The notes under the pieces were generated by a model. That model saw only the letters and a list, made by a program, of their open reading frames with translations. It ran no database searches and was not told the origin of the DNA. This document shows, piece by piece, positions 62,677-64,000 of a stretch of 64,000 nucleotides of DNA. A program made the position numbers and the translations under genes. Positions within the stretch are counted from its first letter, which is position 1. Each line of letters starts with the position of its first letter. Source of the DNA: Pyxidicoccus sp. MSG2 (lineage in GTDB: Bacteria > Myxococcota > Myxococcia > Myxococcales > Myxococcaceae); contig NZ_JAPNKC010000001.1 in NCBI RefSeq assembly GCF_026626705.1, positions 5,846,001 to 5,910,000 of the forward strand, in the 5' to 3' direction.

Positions 62677-62705
62677 CCGCGTCTGGAGGCCCCATCTCCC
62701 GCCAT

Positions 62706-63995
62706 TCAATCAGGGAGGGGCTCAATCTCGAGCTGCTGCTCGAGCTCCTTGACCGCGAGGTAGTCCCGCAGGACGACCTCACCCGACTCGTGGAGCAGCG
62801 CGACGAAGCCGAGTGACGTGAAGAGGTCCGAGGTCTCGGTCACCCGGTCCCCCGTCCGAACGCCAATCGCGGCGTCGTGGAAGGACGGCAGCTCGCGAAT
62901 CCTGCCCAGGATTTCCGCATTCCGGACGACGCCCGAGCGACGGCAGATGAGGAAGACGATTCGCAGGCTCTTGTTGAGCCGGTACCGGTGGTTGATTTCA
63001 ACCCCTCCCTCCTGGCCGGAGTAGAACCGAACCATCCGGTCGAGCTGGCTGTCCCCGGTACACAGACGGGCGAACCTGGGATGACCGGCGCCGTGCATCC
63101 TCGCCCCGGACTCGATGAGCTTGGGGCCGTCCTCGGTCATCATCACTTCGTTGTGGGCCGGGCCGAACTTGATGCCGAGCGCATCCAGGACGTTGAACGT
63201 ATACATCACCAGCGATTCCTGCTCGGACGGTCTGAACTCCAGGAAGTCCATGTGGTCATACACAGCCACGTGCCGGTCTGTATGTATCTTGCTGTAACGG
63301 CAGATGTTGGTGACGGTGTGGACCCCGTGGTGGCTGAAGGTATCAACGACATACTCATCCCCCACGAGGAATTCCTGCACCAGGAGGGTGTCGTTGACCT
63401 GCTCCAGCTTGTTGCGGCGGCCGAGCAACTCCTGGAAGGTGGCACGCAGTTGCGCGCGTCCCCGCACCCGGCTGACGCTGTCCGTCCCCGCGCTCTTGGG
63501 CGGCTTCAGGATGAGTGGCGCATCCTCGAGTCCCTCGCGCTCCATCCAGGCCTCCACCTGGGCGAGGTCGTTCGTGTAGAGCTGCCGGGCGTGCGGAAGG
63601 TTCCGCCGCGCGACGGCATCTCCCATGTGTCCCTTGTGGCGTCGGGCCTGCGCGAGGCCCGGCTCGTTGGCGAGGTGGGGGCAGAGCCTGGCCGCGAGCT
63701 GGTCGGCGAGCTCGACACCACACTCCGTGCCAGGGATGACGAAGCGCGGAGAATACCGGCCGAGCTCCTCGACCAGCGCATCCAACGAGCCCTCGAACGC
63801 AATGACCTTCTCGAAGTCACCGGGGACGAAGGACTTCGCATAGACGGCGATGGGGACCTTCGTGCTCGTCACCGCGATGCAGCGAAGGCCACGCGCCAGG
63901 AACTCGGGAGCGAGCATGGCACCCGAGGAGTACGGGTCGACGATGACGGCCTGGCCCGTGAAGGGCTGTGGTTTCAGGCCCTCGACGGGTGACAC
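62706..63995 (-). CDS. ATP-grasp ligase, possibly continuing beyond the right edge
   Basis: 429 residues from GTG 63995; the frame is open to the window edge, so the true start may lie outside. The N-terminal part has AVIVDPYSSGAMLAPEF; the central ATP-grasp has LILKPPKSAGTDSVSRV (nucleotide loop), LLVQEFLVGDEYVVDTF and LIESGARMHGAGH (metal-binding Glu/Asn block). Such enzymes join carboxylic acids to amines using ATP, as in dipeptide and natural-product synthesis. The substrate cannot be read. Neighbour genes outside the window may clarify it. Confidence 0.82.
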   Translation of the reverse strand: MSPVEGLKPQPFTGQAVIVDPYSSGAMLAPEFLARGLRCIAVTSTKVPIAVYAKSFVPGDFEKVIAFEGSLDALVEELGRYSPRFVIPGTECGVELADQLAARLCPHLANEPGLAQARRHKGHMGDAVARRNLPHARQLYTNDLAQVEAWMEREGLEDAPLILKPPKSAGTDSVSRVRGRAQLRATFQELLGRRNKLEQVNDTLLVQEFLVGDEYVVDTFSHHGVHTVTNICRYSKIHTDRHVAVYDHMDFLEFRPSEQESLVMYTFNVLDALGIKFGPAHNEVMMTEDGPKLIESGARMHGAGHPRFARLCTGDSQLDRMVRFYSGQEGGVEINHRYRLNKSLRIVFLICRRSGVVRNAEILGRIRELPSFHDAAIGVRTGDRVTETSDLFTSLGFVALLHESGEVVLRDYLAVKELEQQLEIEPLPD

Positions 63996-64000
63996 GGCCG

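Overview
The window is a high-GC bacterial chromosome segment with strong G/C preference at third codon positions. Its gene content points to a predatory myxobacterium of the Myxococcaceae (Myxococcus, Corallococcus or Pyxidicoccus type): many secreted lipoproteins, RCC1 plus MopE-type repeats, a TIGR02270-like HEAT pseudogene, several ECF sigma factors and two-component systems, a PHM-like copper monooxygenase with a heme motif, and short GGAACGTTC palindromes. This assignment is inferred from content, not from a marker gene. No rRNA, tRNA, CRISPR array, integrase or transposase was seen.

Layout. (1) Bases 1-4856 hold a co-directional cluster: PP2C phosphatase (left-truncated), a kinase-like protein with a zinc ribbon, an isochorismatase-like hydrolase, a vWA protein and a small unknown protein. 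It resembles the phosphatase/kinase/vWA triads of tellurium-resistance-type (Ter) stress systems. A perfect hairpin follows at 4987-5013. (2) 5110-12375: a giant RCC1/MopE lipoprotein, an ECF sigma factor with a small partner, and a CARDB/Ig-like lipoprotein with a CxxCH motif. (3) 12511-13704: a glycosyltransferase whose 3' end is partly duplicated at 27230-27300. (4) 13705-27229, between those copies, is a defence island. On the minus strand lie an ECF sigma factor, a zinc-finger/TM/TPR/CHAT protease protein, a 111-aa unknown and a caspase-fold cysteine peptidase. Divergent from it is a CBASS operon: CHAT-SAVED effector, CD-NTase, Cap2 (E2-E1), Cap3 (JAMM) and a second CD-NTase-like protein with an AGS-C sensor domain. 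Gene remnants follow (porin-like fragment, HEAT-protein pseudogene). (5) 27308-31991: glycosyltransferases and a tightly overlapping four-gene operon. (6) 32258-44550: histidine kinases, response regulators, LysR regulators, and lipoproteins, including a copper monooxygenase-like protein. (7) 44606-52485: CapA-family lipoprotein, a large secreted protein with a sorting-domain-like C terminus, an orphan YscI-type secretion protein, a VanZ-like membrane protein, a GAF-LuxR regulator and an XRE regulator. (8) 52723-63995: SGNH hydrolase plus serine hydrolase pair, YIP1-like protein, lipoprotein, small membrane protein, a regulator/propeller/DUF899 operon, a TRIC-type channel and an ATP-grasp enzyme running to the right edge.

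The most notable locus is the island. Three caspase-fold proteins (His/Cys pairs 47-51 residues apart) sit back to back with an ECF sigma factor and a CBASS nucleotide-signalling operon, sharing one 178-bp intergenic region. By analogy with the SAVED-CHAT to PCaspase cascade known from Haliangium ochraceum type III-B CRISPR, a cyclic-nucleotide-triggered proteolytic cascade that also controls transcription through the sigma factor is a reasonable, untested model. The second nucleotidyltransferase and the membrane-anchored CHAT anti-sigma fusion are the least expected parts.
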